Positions 12,095 to 24,700 of a stretch of 64,000 nucleotides of DNA are shown here, piece by piece. A program made the translations under genes and the position numbers. The notes beneath the pieces are model-generated. The model did no database searches. It was not told the DNA's origin and saw only the letters and a list, made by a program, of their open reading frames with translations. Source of the DNA: Dreissena polymorpha (Eukaryota; Mollusca; Bivalvia; Myida; Dreissenidae); the NCBI RefSeq assembly GCF_020536995.1, contig NC_068355.1, forward strand, positions 127,760,472 through 127,824,471, written 5' to 3'. Within the stretch, counting starts at the first letter, position 1; each line of letters starts with the position of its first letter.

Positions 12095-13413
12095 TTAAAG
12101 GAACACCATTAAAGAGATGACGATGCCCATAGCAACAGAAACAGGTGTATTCTCGCCAAAGGATTTTGCACCTAAATCAATATAAACAAAGTACACTGTT
12201 TAACATATTTGAAAGCAACGTGTTGTATTTCATTTATGTCATAATATTAATGTAATATGCATTTTTAGTTAACGTTGTTTTTGTTTTTGCTTGAGCTAGG
12301 TAATAATTTATCTTTTTCTCAATATAACTGACATTTTAACACAGCTTCAATATTCTGACATTATCGGGCTAATAATTATTATTTACGTTAAACTGGACTT
12401 GTTGGTTCATCGCCTTTGATCACATACTTACCAGAAAAGGACAGACGAACAATGTTACTGAATACAGCAATACTATTGCTAGGGATGGCACATTTCCATT
12501 TTTCGCCGTCATTGGTAGGTCTTTGTTGGTAAATCTTGCAGCCCATATTTTGTTCACTAATACAATAACACTTGACGTTATCTGGTAAAGGCGTGACCGT
12601 GCAGTTTTCTGTTTTTCCTCCTATTGCTATTGTTCTTTCAAATGCGTTTGAATATGGGACTTTTCTGTAAAATCCAACTGCTACGCGTTGATTGCTATTG
12701 TGTTCACATCGCAATTCAACGCTCGTTTCGTTGAAATAGTTTGTTGTTAAAGCAATTACGACAATAAATCCAGCTGCAATACACAATCTTAACGTTTGAA
12801 CTATGAAATTGAATTTAAAGTAACGAAAGAAAATCCTAAGAAAATATGTGAAATACAATTATACACCTGAATAATTTTCAACCGGTGAGTGAAAAAGAAA
12901 AAGGTATTTTACATACACATTACCATTTGTTTATGCCGATTGTTACGTCAATTAACTTACTTGGAAATTTAGTCGTTTGTAATGCATGGTATTAAAACAA
13001 CACTTACTTACCAAACAATAACAATTTTAGCAAGATATTTGAAGACGTTCGAAGTACGTGACGTTCGTTAATTTGACACAGAAGATTTAAAAGCCAAAAG
13101 TGTCAACCAAAAAACAGCATCCAATTAGATTTGAGTTTTTGTCAAAATTATGAAAATAAAGTCCAGGGAAAATCAAATATAAATTTGGAATTGCGCATTT
13201 TATACCAAGAATAAAACGTGCCGCAAACGCAATTGCGCGTTTCGGCTTCTGTGCTAGTAACGGCTTAATATTGTGATCATATATATATGATGACCTATGA
13301 TAAGCGTCAACTATATATTTATTGATTTCACTATTTTTCCGCTAGTAAACTGATTATAATAAGAAATGTTCAAAAATAGTATTAAACCAAAAATCAATAT
13401 ACCCACCTGCCAT
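12095..13413 (-). CDS. Small Ig-like surface protein, probably GPI-anchored (three exons)
   Basis: Three exons join with matching phases on the minus strand. Exon 1 is ATGGCAG (13413-13407) with donor GTGGGT. Exon 2 is 12800-12432, with acceptor TTTCATAG and perfect donor GTAAGT. Exon 3 is 12171-12095, with acceptor GATTTAG, ending in TAA. The roughly 150-residue product begins MAVQTLRLCIAAGFIVVIAL, a typical signal peptide. The centre has six Cys, N-glycosylation sites (NET, NCT), an early L-R-C, a V-G-F-Y-R strand and a W-x-C near its end, as in divergent V-type Ig domains. It ends VAMGIVISLMVFL immediately before the stop, with no cytoplasmic tail, as GPI-attachment signals do. The likely location is the outer cell surface, where such domains act in recognition or adhesion; no ligand can be inferred. 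An untranslated first exon or a further 5' exon is possible, since TTATTCCAG lies just upstream of exon 1. The Ig assignment is less sure than the gene model. Confidence 0.72.
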
Positions 13414-15350
13414 CTAGAATGCGTTGAAATGGTCTTCTGCAGAGGGACTGGAATAAAAAGAGAATATGTATTTGCCCTCTGGTTAAACCGTATAATAGTG
13501 TAACAGTAAAATGAAAAATAAATATGTTCACGAGCGCTTGAACCAGTCGATTTTTGATAACTTTCTAGCATTACCGATAAATATTCATACTATTTCCTAA
13601 AATTAAAACAAGTTTTATTTAATGCTTTTGTAGAAAATGTTATACTTTTAAGCACGTAATATTGTCTCATTGATTTGTAGGAATTGGGTTAAGCAATCAA
13701 CATTCAAAGGACATGTTGGATTTTAATTAATATTTGCCGTTGATTTCAAGGGTACTTCGTTTGGGCTGCTTCTTCCTTGCCGATAATCATAACGGCTTTT
13801 ATTGCATTTGTTAATGTCGTCTTGACGCGATTAGCAAAAGGGCATTCTACCTTAACCTATACAATGCGGTAGTAGCGTATAAAAAGTTAACATAACAGCC
13901 ACAAAAGGTCAGGGTAATAAAAATGAAACACACGTGGGTTTTTGACAACAAGATACAAATATAGATTTGCTGTCCTAAAAATGTAAAACTGTAAAAGGTG
14001 TACGTTGGAAGAGTGTTCTGAAAATAATAGCATATACAATGTTTTAAAATGCCAACGTAATCGATTTCAAAATCTGACCTATTGAAGACGATGACGGATA
14101 ATTGTATATTGGGCACCGAATCAGAATAAATTACTTCGGATTTAACCATGATTTTCTTTGTATCATGAAGACCAGCTACAGAGTCTTTTGCAATTAATCA
14201 ATTATTTGCAAGACATTATGTGCTTGTCACATTGGCCATGACAAGTTAGGCATTTTTTATTTTAATTGTTTCATTATTGAGTTGGAACAGGTAATTTTGA
14301 CTTGCAACGGTACATTTAACATTTTGGTCTTATTATTAATACTTTGTGAAACGATTTATTTTTGATAAACTGTGAAATGTCATACATGTACATTAAAACA
14401 GTACTTAAAATTAATTTTCACTGGAAACAACTAGTTCCCACTCAAGCTACTTAGAAAGATATTGTTGTTGTTTTTTACCAAAAAAATAAACATTTTGTTA
14501 TTTATCATTAAATAAATAAGGTGTTTTGTATCTGCATTTGTTTAAAAAAATAACTGTTTAACGGGAAAATGGTATCACTCTTAAATTCACTACTCCGACC
14601 GAAAATACATCTAGACATATTGCAGATCTTCTTAACGCGCTTGAATAATACATTAAGACCATAACTAATTGAACTACCTTTATAATATTAAGTCTTTTCT
14701 TACTGATAGTTACAAATAAAAACGTGAGTCCCCATGAAAAGACGTAATCGTCGAACTCTTTTGCGGACTTGACGTTTTTATGTACATGTCTATTAAACGT
14801 CCACATTGCAACTAGTGGAAAGACTATTATAAGTATATAATAAAAAGAATGATTAACAGAATTGTGTACAATACATGCTCACTTGCAAACTAGAATACTG
14901 GCATGAACCCATTGAATTTGACTATCGGCTCATCTGATGCGGTAGGGCAGCTTAGCAGTCGTGAAAATATACATAGAATATATTGTTTGTGACTTTTGAT
15001 AAAATGTGATATCAGAAGAGTATGCTATGGCGTAGGATGCGTTTATATATACATAAAGTCTCACGAGCCGCACTTTTTCGTAAATGAATGCAAGGCGCCG
15101 ATCATGACACAACTTCTCATCATTATGTACAAAAGCCAGTACATTACAGGACCTGAAATATAATTAAATGAAGGTGGGAAAATATATTTCCAAACTGCTT
15201 TGTGCTTATTAAAGAAGTGTACCGGCCGTTTGTTCACTAGTTGTTAATGATGCGAGGTTGTGTCATGAACGGTTCCTTTTATTATCCTTCGAAAAAATTC
15301 GGCTAGTGTGAATTGTTCTTGCACTTGTTAAACACACAAAATTACTTTCT
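13414..15350. other. No feature recognised
   Basis: AT-rich, upstream of the Ig-like gene. Short open frames on the minus strand (for example 13847-14149) lack splice or family support. Confidence 0.4.
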
Positions 15351-15369
15351 TTTACTTGCATAGAACATC

Positions 15370-15590
15370 ATGGCTTCCTGCGGGCATTGTGTGTTTGCCG
15401 CTGATTTCATTATGGAAGGGGGTTTCTTTTGCTATGGAAGGGTGTTTATTCCGCATATGCAAAACTAGCGAGGGTGTTTCTTCCGCGTATGCAAATGTGA
15501 AAGGGGGTTTCTTCCGATATGCTGTTTGAGAGGAAAGGGTATTTCTTCCGGAGGGGTTTCTTCCGTATACCGTTTTGACACGCTTTATCG
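15370..15590. repeat. Degenerate tandem motif GGGTTTCTTCCG
   Basis: Six or so degenerate copies of a purine/pyrimidine-skewed phrase (GGGGGTTTCTTTTGC, GGGTGTTTCTTCCGC, GGGGTTTCTTCCG) separated by 25-45 bases. The 132-codon minus-strand open frame across it is a by-product of the repetition. Confidence 0.5.
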
Positions 15591-18442
15591 GAATATATCG
15601 ATATTCAGAAATTGGTGTTAGTGAAACTTCTTCTTTATTGTGGAGGAAGGAGTAAGTTAAAAACAGAATTATAAGTGCGCCCCAGAGTGGAGAGCAATGA
15701 TATGCCGTGGAGTCGAACAGATAAACGGTAGCATGCATCTCCATTTCCAATTAAGCCAGGGACCAGCTTATACAAAACGTTCTATACATAAACTCTTGTT
15801 GTGTAAGATCCTGTTTATAGTGTTTCAAAGCGATCATAGTTTTTATTTGATTATTTACGAATTGTACAATTTGTATTTGAATTTACGGCGCGAAAACATT
15901 TATTTTGACCTTCATATAACAGTGTTCTTTGGACGACGAGAACAAATTAGAGTAACCGTGTTCTTTTAACATATCACAATTTTCATAGTGGCAAGGAAAG
16001 TAATCCAAAATACGCAACAATTAGGACTAATTTAGGATTAAGTATTGTTTAAAAAGCATTTGACTTAAAATTTAATCTAAAATTCGATTGGTCGGGCACC
16101 TGTATGGTTCTGTATTTAGATCTCACGATATAGTAATGTTTAGTATAGATTCCAAGAATACACTGTTTAAAACAAACAATAAAACGTAAAAAAAATGAAT
16201 GCACTAAGTCCATTCTCTTAATGACTAAGTTTTTCACTTAATGTGTGCAATAAAGGCATTAAAGTTGATCAACATTTGGGTGTTATTCTCAATACAGAGG
16301 ACAATGGCATGTGGCGGGCGGACAAGAGCTTGTGATTCATAACTATTTAAATGAATTTCATATGAAAGCAGCATAAACACATAAATCATACATGGCGAGT
16401 CTTAAATATTTTAAACGCTCTGTGTGAAAGCTTTAGTAAATATGTTTTGCATAATTTATTTTAAAGCATATATTTTATACATACATGTATTTCATTTGCA
16501 AACAATGGTTTTAACAAATAATTAAAAAATATGCCTTAATGTTTTTGACCTTGGCTTGTAACATTTCTATCAGTAAGAACAGAATGTGTCCTGTTATATA
16601 TAATCAATGATGTTATAAGATTGAAGAATAAAATAAAATAAAAAAAATCTTAAAAGATTATATGAAATGATAAACTAACATAATGTAAATAACATATATA
16701 TGTGGACAAGTTTTATGAATATTTAGTAAATATTGACGCAGTATTTAAAATGGAATTTCCGATACACTCAGCATTACGAAAGCAAACATTGCGATGAGAC
16801 ATGTTAAGATCTTTTTAGCAAGTGCAACGACATGTTTTCAATACTATATGAACAAACTTGTGTGCTTTAGATGTGCTTGTTGTAAAACACTTCCTTTATG
16901 ACTAGTTTCCGTTACATGTCTAGCTCGCCACAAATACAATAATGACTCTACAATCCTAGCCCGTATAATTTATTTATCTTAGCCCTCTTATGTACACGCA
17001 CTTGTATTTTGTTCGCGATAAGGCGTTAAATTATATTTGGAACTCATGAATAAAATCATTTCAAGAATGTTGTGTTGTTCACATGTTTGTTAGTTAATTA
17101 TGCCCAATGCTGCGGTTGACATAACTATTTTAGTTGAGGATGTGTTACCTTAACATGCTTAAAATACTAATTGTATTACACATATTACACTTTTTTTTAT
17201 AATAAATTTATCTTAAGTCTGAATAGTTTATTCAAATAGTTGAATTTGTTATAAAATTGTTAAATAGCACCTGATTGGTCTTTTTGTGAAACCTTGATTG
17301 ACTATATTTTGCCCATGTCCGGGTATATCAAATAGCCAAGCCCTATTGGTGGTTATAACGTTAAACAGGATGTTAAATGGAGGTGAGAGTATATGAAGTT
17401 TTACGAAAGTTAAACGCAATGAGTTATAACAATCTTTATTAAATTCATGTTTTGAATCTTAACGAAACGCAGGCTTAATCTTTTTACACGTCCACATAAA
17501 TACGAAATTATTCTGCTTGCCTTTTTCCGAACATTGGATTACTGGTGTAGAACTACTTTTTTTCCGGAATATTATGACCTTCTAAAGCATAGAGAAAATA
17601 TGAAACCTATTATTTTTTTAGAATCATCACATTTTTATATAAAAAAAAGATTGTCACGCTATTCTTTTGTTGCTAGAGTATTTGTAAGTATCATGACTCG
17701 CGATATTTTGGGATCCACCACTCCTGATCTACTCACAGTCACTCGAATTCTACGTTCTACGGAGCAACGGATGTTATATTTCGAATATATAATACCCTGC
17801 TTAAAGACTTAACTACAGTTTGCACATGGAGCCTATATATACATTATTGTTTACCAAGAAATATATATAATCGGAGTCGAAATGAGTTTAATTCAAAACA
17901 GATACTTGTTTAAAAATGGTTTAAAATAGGTTTATAAAATAAACTACTACATTTCTCCTGAATTCTTTTATGTAGAATTCAATACGAAACAGTGTGAGTT
18001 CTCAATAATTTTTCATAAATAATATTTACCGCCTTATAAAATCCTTCGAGTAAATTAGTGTGATTCACACAGATAATATATCTGTTTATATTCGTCAATC
18101 GTTCTGTAACAGAAGTTTGCGTTCTGAGATTTGCGTCCCAGTCTTTCTATCAAAATCCGATATTAACCCAAAGTTAATAATAACGTAAAGGTTATTATGT
18201 GTTCCAGCAGAAACGTGACACAAAAATTTTACTAAATTTAACATAATGATGCAAAACTGACGCATGCAGGAAAACCGCATGATAAATCGTTGATAAATAG
18301 CAACAGATTGCTGTGATTGGGATCTATAATTAAATCCGAAATCGTTCGGTGATTAAGTGCTTAAGTTTCTATATAATATACCTGAAACGTTTACTGCGTC
18401 TTTCCGCATTTTTAATTTGAACTAAATAGTAAGTTTCTTTTA
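15591..18442. other. No feature recognised
   Basis: AT-rich DNA with short open frames only. The longest, 17534-17812 (+), has no recognisable domain or splice context. Confidence 0.4.
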
Positions 18443-18665
18443 TACCTAATGATAAAATATGACATTTCTGCAGTGAAATAACAGCAGTTAAAATAAACCA
18501 ATTTTCACCGGTTATAATAACAAATTTTCGAAACTACTATTTCTATTTTTAGATTATTATATCAAGACTTACGTCAAGAATTATGTATTTTTTTATGATC
18601 ACGGGTGAATTAAAAACGATATTCCATCGAATCCAACACATTTTCTTTTTATTTAATTCTTTTGA
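18443..18665 (+). repeat. Dispersed repeat, copy 1 of 2 (family B)
   Basis: Matches 52325-52555 over about 220 bases: ACC.TATGATAAAATATGAC, CACCGGT..AAATAACAAATTTTCG, ACGATATTCCATCGA and CCAACACATTTTCTTTTTAT. There is no coding capacity. It is a non-autonomous dispersed element whose ends I cannot define. Confidence 0.8.
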
Positions 18666-19632
18666 CATGTGTACTTTTATAAGTTAAAAATGTCATAAAA
18701 AAGTAATGCCAATGGGACATTCTTATTGTTAAATTAGGACTTAAGAAAACACCGTAGTGTAGATCACAGTAGTGTGTTTATTTGCGTACTTAACTTTTTA
18801 TCAAGAAATAAATCATATGAAACTTAAATAATGATGAACGATAATAAATTACCATTCGGCTCTTTCCATAACTACGAGTCAACCGTAAACATGTAAGTAA
18901 AACACAGTTTTCGTCACTGGGGCAAGGGCCACTCAAAGTCGCGGCAGTTGCTTACTATGCCTAAAAGGTAATCCGGGAATGACTGTGACTATGAGACTTG
19001 TGTATGCGTGATGCGTTTATTACTTGTCGTCCTTTTGCATTATAATCAGGCCAATTTGTTACTGTTCCTTATTTTTTATTTTTTAGCTTATTGAGACAAA
19101 CATCCTAATTTAACCTTAAGGTCTACACGTTTGTATGTACAAACAATCTCAAAGAACCGTGTGTAATACATGTACAAACAGAATAATGATATTTTCATTC
19201 AACTCACAAAGTACCGGTTGCAAAAATGTGTACAGTGTAAAGACTTTTTTAAACCGCATTAAACATGTTCATGAAAGATTGCTAGTATTGGCTTTGAAAA
19301 AATTGCGTAGTTCACTTTAGAAAATAATCGATATTACGAACACATAACGCTAACATGTCCCTTTAAGCATGTTGAGTATGATTAACGTCTGTGGATAACA
19401 GTTAAGTGGTTTATTCATGATAACAATTGATGTATGGATATTCAAAAGCGATTTCGAAAGCGAATCCACTGCATTGAATTGTGAATGTGTTCTATTTATA
19501 GAATGGCTGTCACTTCGGGTTTTCCAATACATCACAGATCAGATATTCACCAATGTACATCGCAGCTAATTGACTTAAACCTATATGAACACTTTTTTTC
19601 TACCCATACACTTTTGGTTACATCCCTAATCT
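18666..19632. other. No feature recognised
   Basis: AT-rich; short open frames only. Confidence 0.35.
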
Positions 19633-19639
19633 CTTGGCG

Positions 19640-20438
19640 CAGTGCCCCAGATAATTATTTGGGAATTAGGGTTTTCACCCATTGATTTTGATAAATAGGG
19701 TGATTTCATTCTTGAAATAGGGTGAAATGAGATATAAAAATGCATACCATAAAACCAGTGCCGCTTTACTTCTGTTGAAGCTGCACACTTGTATTGATTC
19801 AATAAAACTGTTTCAACATTTACTTTAATAAACTGATGTTTCATAACATCTTATATCTTTGAAACTGTGCATAATATAAACGTTTAACTAAAAAAATGAT
19901 AACACGAATGAATCGGCATTTATGGGCTTTTGCTTTCTTGGTTCGAAAACGTTTGCGATCGACTGATATTTTGGCGCAACAATCGCGGACATCTTTCGAC
20001 CCCTCTTAGACTTTTTATTTCGCACCGTAATAGAAGCTGAAAGTACAGACGCTTTACAAAGACATGCACAATGAACGACGGATTAAGTCAGATTTAAAAC
20101 GTATGTATGTCGTCGTCAATAATTTGGTCGGACGCTTTATTTAACAATTAAAATCTAGACCGCAGAGTTTGGATAACTTTGACTTTTCCTGCTCCGTCAT
20201 CCAGGCGCATGCTGAATGAAAGCGTCAACGCATTACGATAATAATTCCAAAGAGAAAATACCGAAAATGAGCAAAGCATTTTCGATCGAAGCTATTGTAT
20301 TGTACGCATCAAATTTGACGAATTTGCGTATAAGTAAAACCTTTTGCGTTTTAAATACGCATGATATTGTGTTTCTTTGCGTTTTTAAGCAATTTAATAG
20401 GGTGAAAGACGCAGATACGCAGCTTATCTGGGGCACTG
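19640..20438. mobile_element. hAT-like non-autonomous DNA transposon, 799 bp
   Basis: The ends are inverse of one another: CAGTGCCCCAGATAA at the left and TTATCTGGGGCACTG at the right (four internal bases differ in spacing). The same 7 bases CTTGGCG lie directly outside both ends (19633-19639 and 20439-20445), a target-site duplication consistent with the 8-bp class once one base has changed. A CAGTG terminus plus 7-8 bp duplication is typical of hAT elements. I see no transposase coding inside, so it would depend on an element elsewhere. GGGTGAAA words recur near both ends. Confidence 0.75.
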
Positions 20439-20747
20439 CTTGGCGTCCAACTTTTATTGAAAAATAAACATGCATTGATTTCAAAAATTTCTACTGCAGT
20501 GTCAAGCTCACATTAATTACTTACATTTTCAGAATGATCAAGAAACACTTTACAGAAGTTTAAAAAAAAAATGCGATTGTATATTCACATAAATGAGTGA
20601 TGTAACACTGGGAGCCACACTGAAAACAGGGTTGTTTACAAAATTATTTTCATCTTCCACTTTCAATAGTTGTTTGGTGCAAACCTTCTCTTATTGTAAT
20701 AAAAACCTTTACAACAAATATGTGTTATCACTGAACCTGAAACCAAT

Positions 20748-20930
20748 GGTGGTCGCAGTGGTGTAGTGGATATGGTATCCGCCTAGCGATTGGGAGGTCA
20801 TGGGTTCGATCCCCACTGTATGAGTGTGCTTTAGATTTGCCCCATATACACCAAGTACTCGTTCTAGTCCCAGGAAACAAACTCGAGAGCTAATTTCTGG
20901 GACAAAACAAAATGTTGAAGAAGCCCTTCT
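20748..20930 (+). repeat. tRNA-headed SINE (family A), best copy
   Basis: It shows an A-box-like TGTAGTGGATATGG, CCGCCTAGCGA and a clear B-box GGTTCGATCCC at spacing usual for tRNA genes. A tRNA-unrelated body with CCAAGTACTC and GGAAACAAACTCGAGAGC follows. The minus-strand copy at 31465-31623 and the fragment at 420-510 belong to the same family. RNA polymerase III would drive transcription; mobilisation would depend on a LINE partner. Confidence 0.8.
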
Positions 20931-21594
20931 GAATTTTCTGGACAACACTTCTAACGTGTTTGTTTATCAACAGTAAATTGAATTTTAAATTGTAAACATA
21001 TTTCGGATTGTGTGTTTGACTGGCATAATTAAACACTGAAATATTACTTAATTATTAAAAAGACAATTAATCGTTGTGATCATTTCCTCGAATGCTCAAA
21101 GCATGTTTTTGTGTCAGAATGGTTAGAAGGCGATACAAACTTTTGCAAGTGGTGTGGTTTAAATTACATACATATTTATGAATGGCAGAAAATAACACGG
21201 AATGACAAGTTGTTTCAAAACCTATTGACAATGATAAAACGACACAACCGCGAAACGAAAATATAATTTGGAATGATTTTGATATTTTCGTTAATATTTA
21301 TCCCTTAAATATCATATCATTTATAACATGACTTCCACTCTATAGTAATCTGGATGGTAGGATTATGAGCGCTAAAATCTTTCAATCAAAAGGACACTGA
21401 ATCCAGCCCCTCTAATGACAGACTTGGTTTATCTTGCTTAAATTCTTTTCTAAATGTAGCTCTTAAGTTGCATGACTCAAATCTAGCAATACAAAACATT
21501 TACTGGTGCATATAAAAAGCCAAATATGTGAACAGTTCCCTGGAGTATATTCAAGTATGTTGATCAGATCAGTTATGCTATTAGCAGTATATGA
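20931..21594. other. No feature recognised
   Basis: AT-rich flank ending in TATCAC (21595-21600), the left copy of a possible 6-bp target duplication of the LINE that follows. Confidence 0.35.
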
Positions 21595-21600
21595 TATCAC

Positions 21601-21751
21601 GGAGTACCGGGTTTTCGAGCAATTTCCCCCGGAAGTCGTGATGAGGAGACGGCAATTGGTTCCTAAGATGAAGGAGGCGAGGAGGCTAGGGAAGCGGGCG
21701 TACCTGGCATACGATACGCTTTATATCGACGGCAACCCGGTGCGCGCGTAG
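21601..21751 (+). CDS. LINE ORF1, C-terminal fragment
   Basis: About 50 residues: a FEQFPPEVV motif followed by RRRQLVPKMKEARRLGKRAY and YDTLYIDGNPV. This is the pattern of the C-terminal domain of L1-type ORF1 RNA-binding chaperones (Transposase_22 family). It ends in TAG (21749-21751). The open frame extends upstream to 21506, but that part is AT-rich flanking DNA without similarity. GC content is markedly higher than in the ORF2 part. Confidence 0.65.
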
Positions 21752-24700
21752 GAGCACGGCGGTGGTGAAATATCCGTCCTGTCGTGGAACATCAACGGGC
21801 TCACTGAGATAAAGAAGTCCTCTCCCTTTTTTGTAAATATTTTAAGTTCTCACGATATATGTATTTTGTACAAATCTTGGGCTAATAGTTCTAGTGATGT
21901 CAATTTAAATGGTTACATGTCTTTCAACTTTTTCAGAAAATTTCAACACAAAAAAGCCCGTCGAAATAGTGGTGGCATTGTATTATATATTAAAGAAGAA
22001 TTAGTTAATGGTATTGAAATTGTAAAAAACCACTATGATACAATTATATGGTTAAAACTTGACCATGTATTTTTTAATATCTCAGAAGATTTTTATATAT
22101 GTGCAACCTATATATGGGGGCATGAGTCTCCTGTTTATAACACCTTTAATGTTGATTTATTTGAAATTTTAGAAAACGATATAACTTATTTTTCTGAATT
22201 TGGTAAAGTGTTTGTTGCCGGTGACCTCAATAGTAGGGTTGGTAATAAATTCGATTACATTGTACATGATAAAATTAATACTGTTTATGATGATGACGAT
22301 TACTGTCCAGATAACACTCCTGTAAGGGCCTCAGTTGATATCTCAATAAATAGCCATGGATTAAAATTGCTTGATTTATGTAAATCTACGTGTTTACGTA
22401 TTGCTAATGGTAGAGTTGGTAATAGTTGTAAACAAACTTTTTATTCCAATAACGGTACATCTGTAATTGATTATTTGTTGGCAAACGAATACAGTTTTTC
22501 TAGTATATCTGATTTTACCGTCCATGATTTTAACGAATTTAGTGATCACGCCCCGTTACATTTTTCATTATTATGTAACAATGTCTCAGCTGAGTACAAG
22601 TCTCACACTGATGGCAAGTATAAATGGGACGATGTGTTACGAGGTCAATTTCGCTCAGGTATTATTTCTATGTTACCTGTATTCAATTCTATTGTACAGC
22701 ATGTAGATTATTCAAGTAGAACGGCAATCAATGATGTTTTGAATAGATTTACTGAAACCATTCGCAGTGTTGCGGACCCGTTATTTAGTAAAACATACGT
22801 TTATAACACTAACCCTAGTTTAAATGTAAATAGCTGTATTAAGAATGCAGACTGGTTTGATAACGAGTGCGATACTGCACGAAATGTGTACCACGACGCT
22901 CTACGTATTTTTAACTCAAGTAAAACTGATATAAATAGAGAACTTTTATGTACCTGTAAGAGGACTTATAAGGACTTAATTCGAAAGAAGAAAGCATGTT
23001 GTAATAGGCAAAAAATGATTGAGATTGAAAATTTAAGAAAACACAAACCAAGGGACTTTTGGCGTTTTTTCAAATCTAAAAATAGAGTTATTAAAAATAA
23101 AATATCTTTAGAAGAATTTACAAAGTTTTTTGAAAACCTAAGTAGTAATATATCAGATGTTTGTAATATTGAAGCAGAGGATTTCTGCTTAAATAATGAT
23201 TTTAACTTAGAAAATTCTTCATTTCCTGAACTTGACTTGCCTATATCTGTTGAGGAAGTTCGTAATGCGATTAAACATTTAAAACGTAATAAATCATCGG
23301 GTAGTGATTGTATGTTGAATGAATATTTTCTTGAATGTAGTGATATTTTATCTGCCCATTTATGCGATGTGTTTAACGGTATTTTTGTATCGGGCTTTTT
23401 CACAGATAAATGGACAGAAGGGGTTATAATCCCTTTGCATAAAAAAGGTTCAGTTAATGATGTAAATAACTATAGAGGGATTACCTTAGTTAGCTGTTTC
23501 TCAAAATTATTTACCACGATTTTAAATAAACGCATTGAAACTTTTTGCAATGAAAACACTATTATTTCGGATGCGCAGTTCGGATTTAGAAAAGGTTATT
23601 CAACTGTTGATGCTATTTTTATTCTGATGTCAATTGTTCAAAATTATTTGAATGAAAATAAACGTTTGTATGTTATTTACGTCGATATGTTAAAATGTTT
23701 TGATAGTATTTACCGCAATGCATTATGGTTGAAAATGTTTAAGTCTGGTATACAAGGTAAATTGCTTAGAATAGTGAAGGATATGTATGCGAATGTTAAG
23801 TCACGTGTTAAATCATGTTCATCTTATTCAGATTATTTTAGCTATGCGGTTGGACTGAGGCAAGGGGAGGTAATGTCGCCGATCTTGTTTTCTTTATTTG
23901 TCGAAGATCTTGAACTTGACTTACAAGATAGCATTAACTCTGGTTTGAGTATAGATGATATTGTGTTGATTTTATTACTTTTTGCCGATAACATGGCTAT
24001 TTTAGGCAAGTCACCTGCTGAGGTCCAATCACATTTAGATAAATTGTATGTATACTGCAATGCTTGGGGGCTAAATGTTAACACTGCAAAAACTAAAATA
24101 ATGGTTTTTCGGAAAAGAGGGGGATTAAAAGAAAATGAAAAATGGTCATACAATGGTAATTATATCGAAGTTGTTGATAACTTTAACTATTTAGGCACGG
24201 TGTTGAATTATACTGGAAGTTTTAAATTAAACCAAGAACATTTGGTTGGTAAAGCCCTTAAAGCATTGAATACATTATTGTTTAAATGCAATGAATTTGA
24301 CATAAAACCGAAAATATTTTGCCAGTTATTTGACTCTTTTGTGGGTTCTATATTAAATTATGCCTCAGAAGTGTGGGGTTTCACGAAGTCAGATGATATA
24401 GAACGTATACATTTAAAATTTTGCAAACGCTTGCTGCAGGTGAAAATAAATACATGTAATGTTGCTGTTTATGGAGAATTAGGTAGATATCCATTGTATA
24501 TAAACAGATTTGTTAAAATTATTAAATATTGGTTTAAAATTTTGAGAAATGAAAATATCATAATGCAAAATGTGTACAAACAAGCCTTGAACGATTGTAA
24601 TAAAGGTTATACGAACTGGGTCTCAAATGTCAAGAGCATGTTAAATAATTTTGGATTTGGTTATGTATTTGAAAATCCAAACGTTGTTCAAGTTAATAGT

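Noticed and set aside
12980-13060. Donor-like GTAAGTAAG on the minus strand, considered as first exon of the Ig-like gene
   Set aside because: No ATG in the open phase; the ATGGCAG exon at 13413-13407 fits the phase and gives a complete signal peptide.
15352-15750. 132-codon minus-strand ORF
   Set aside because: It crosses a degenerate GGGTTTCTTCCG tandem motif and shows no family or splice evidence.
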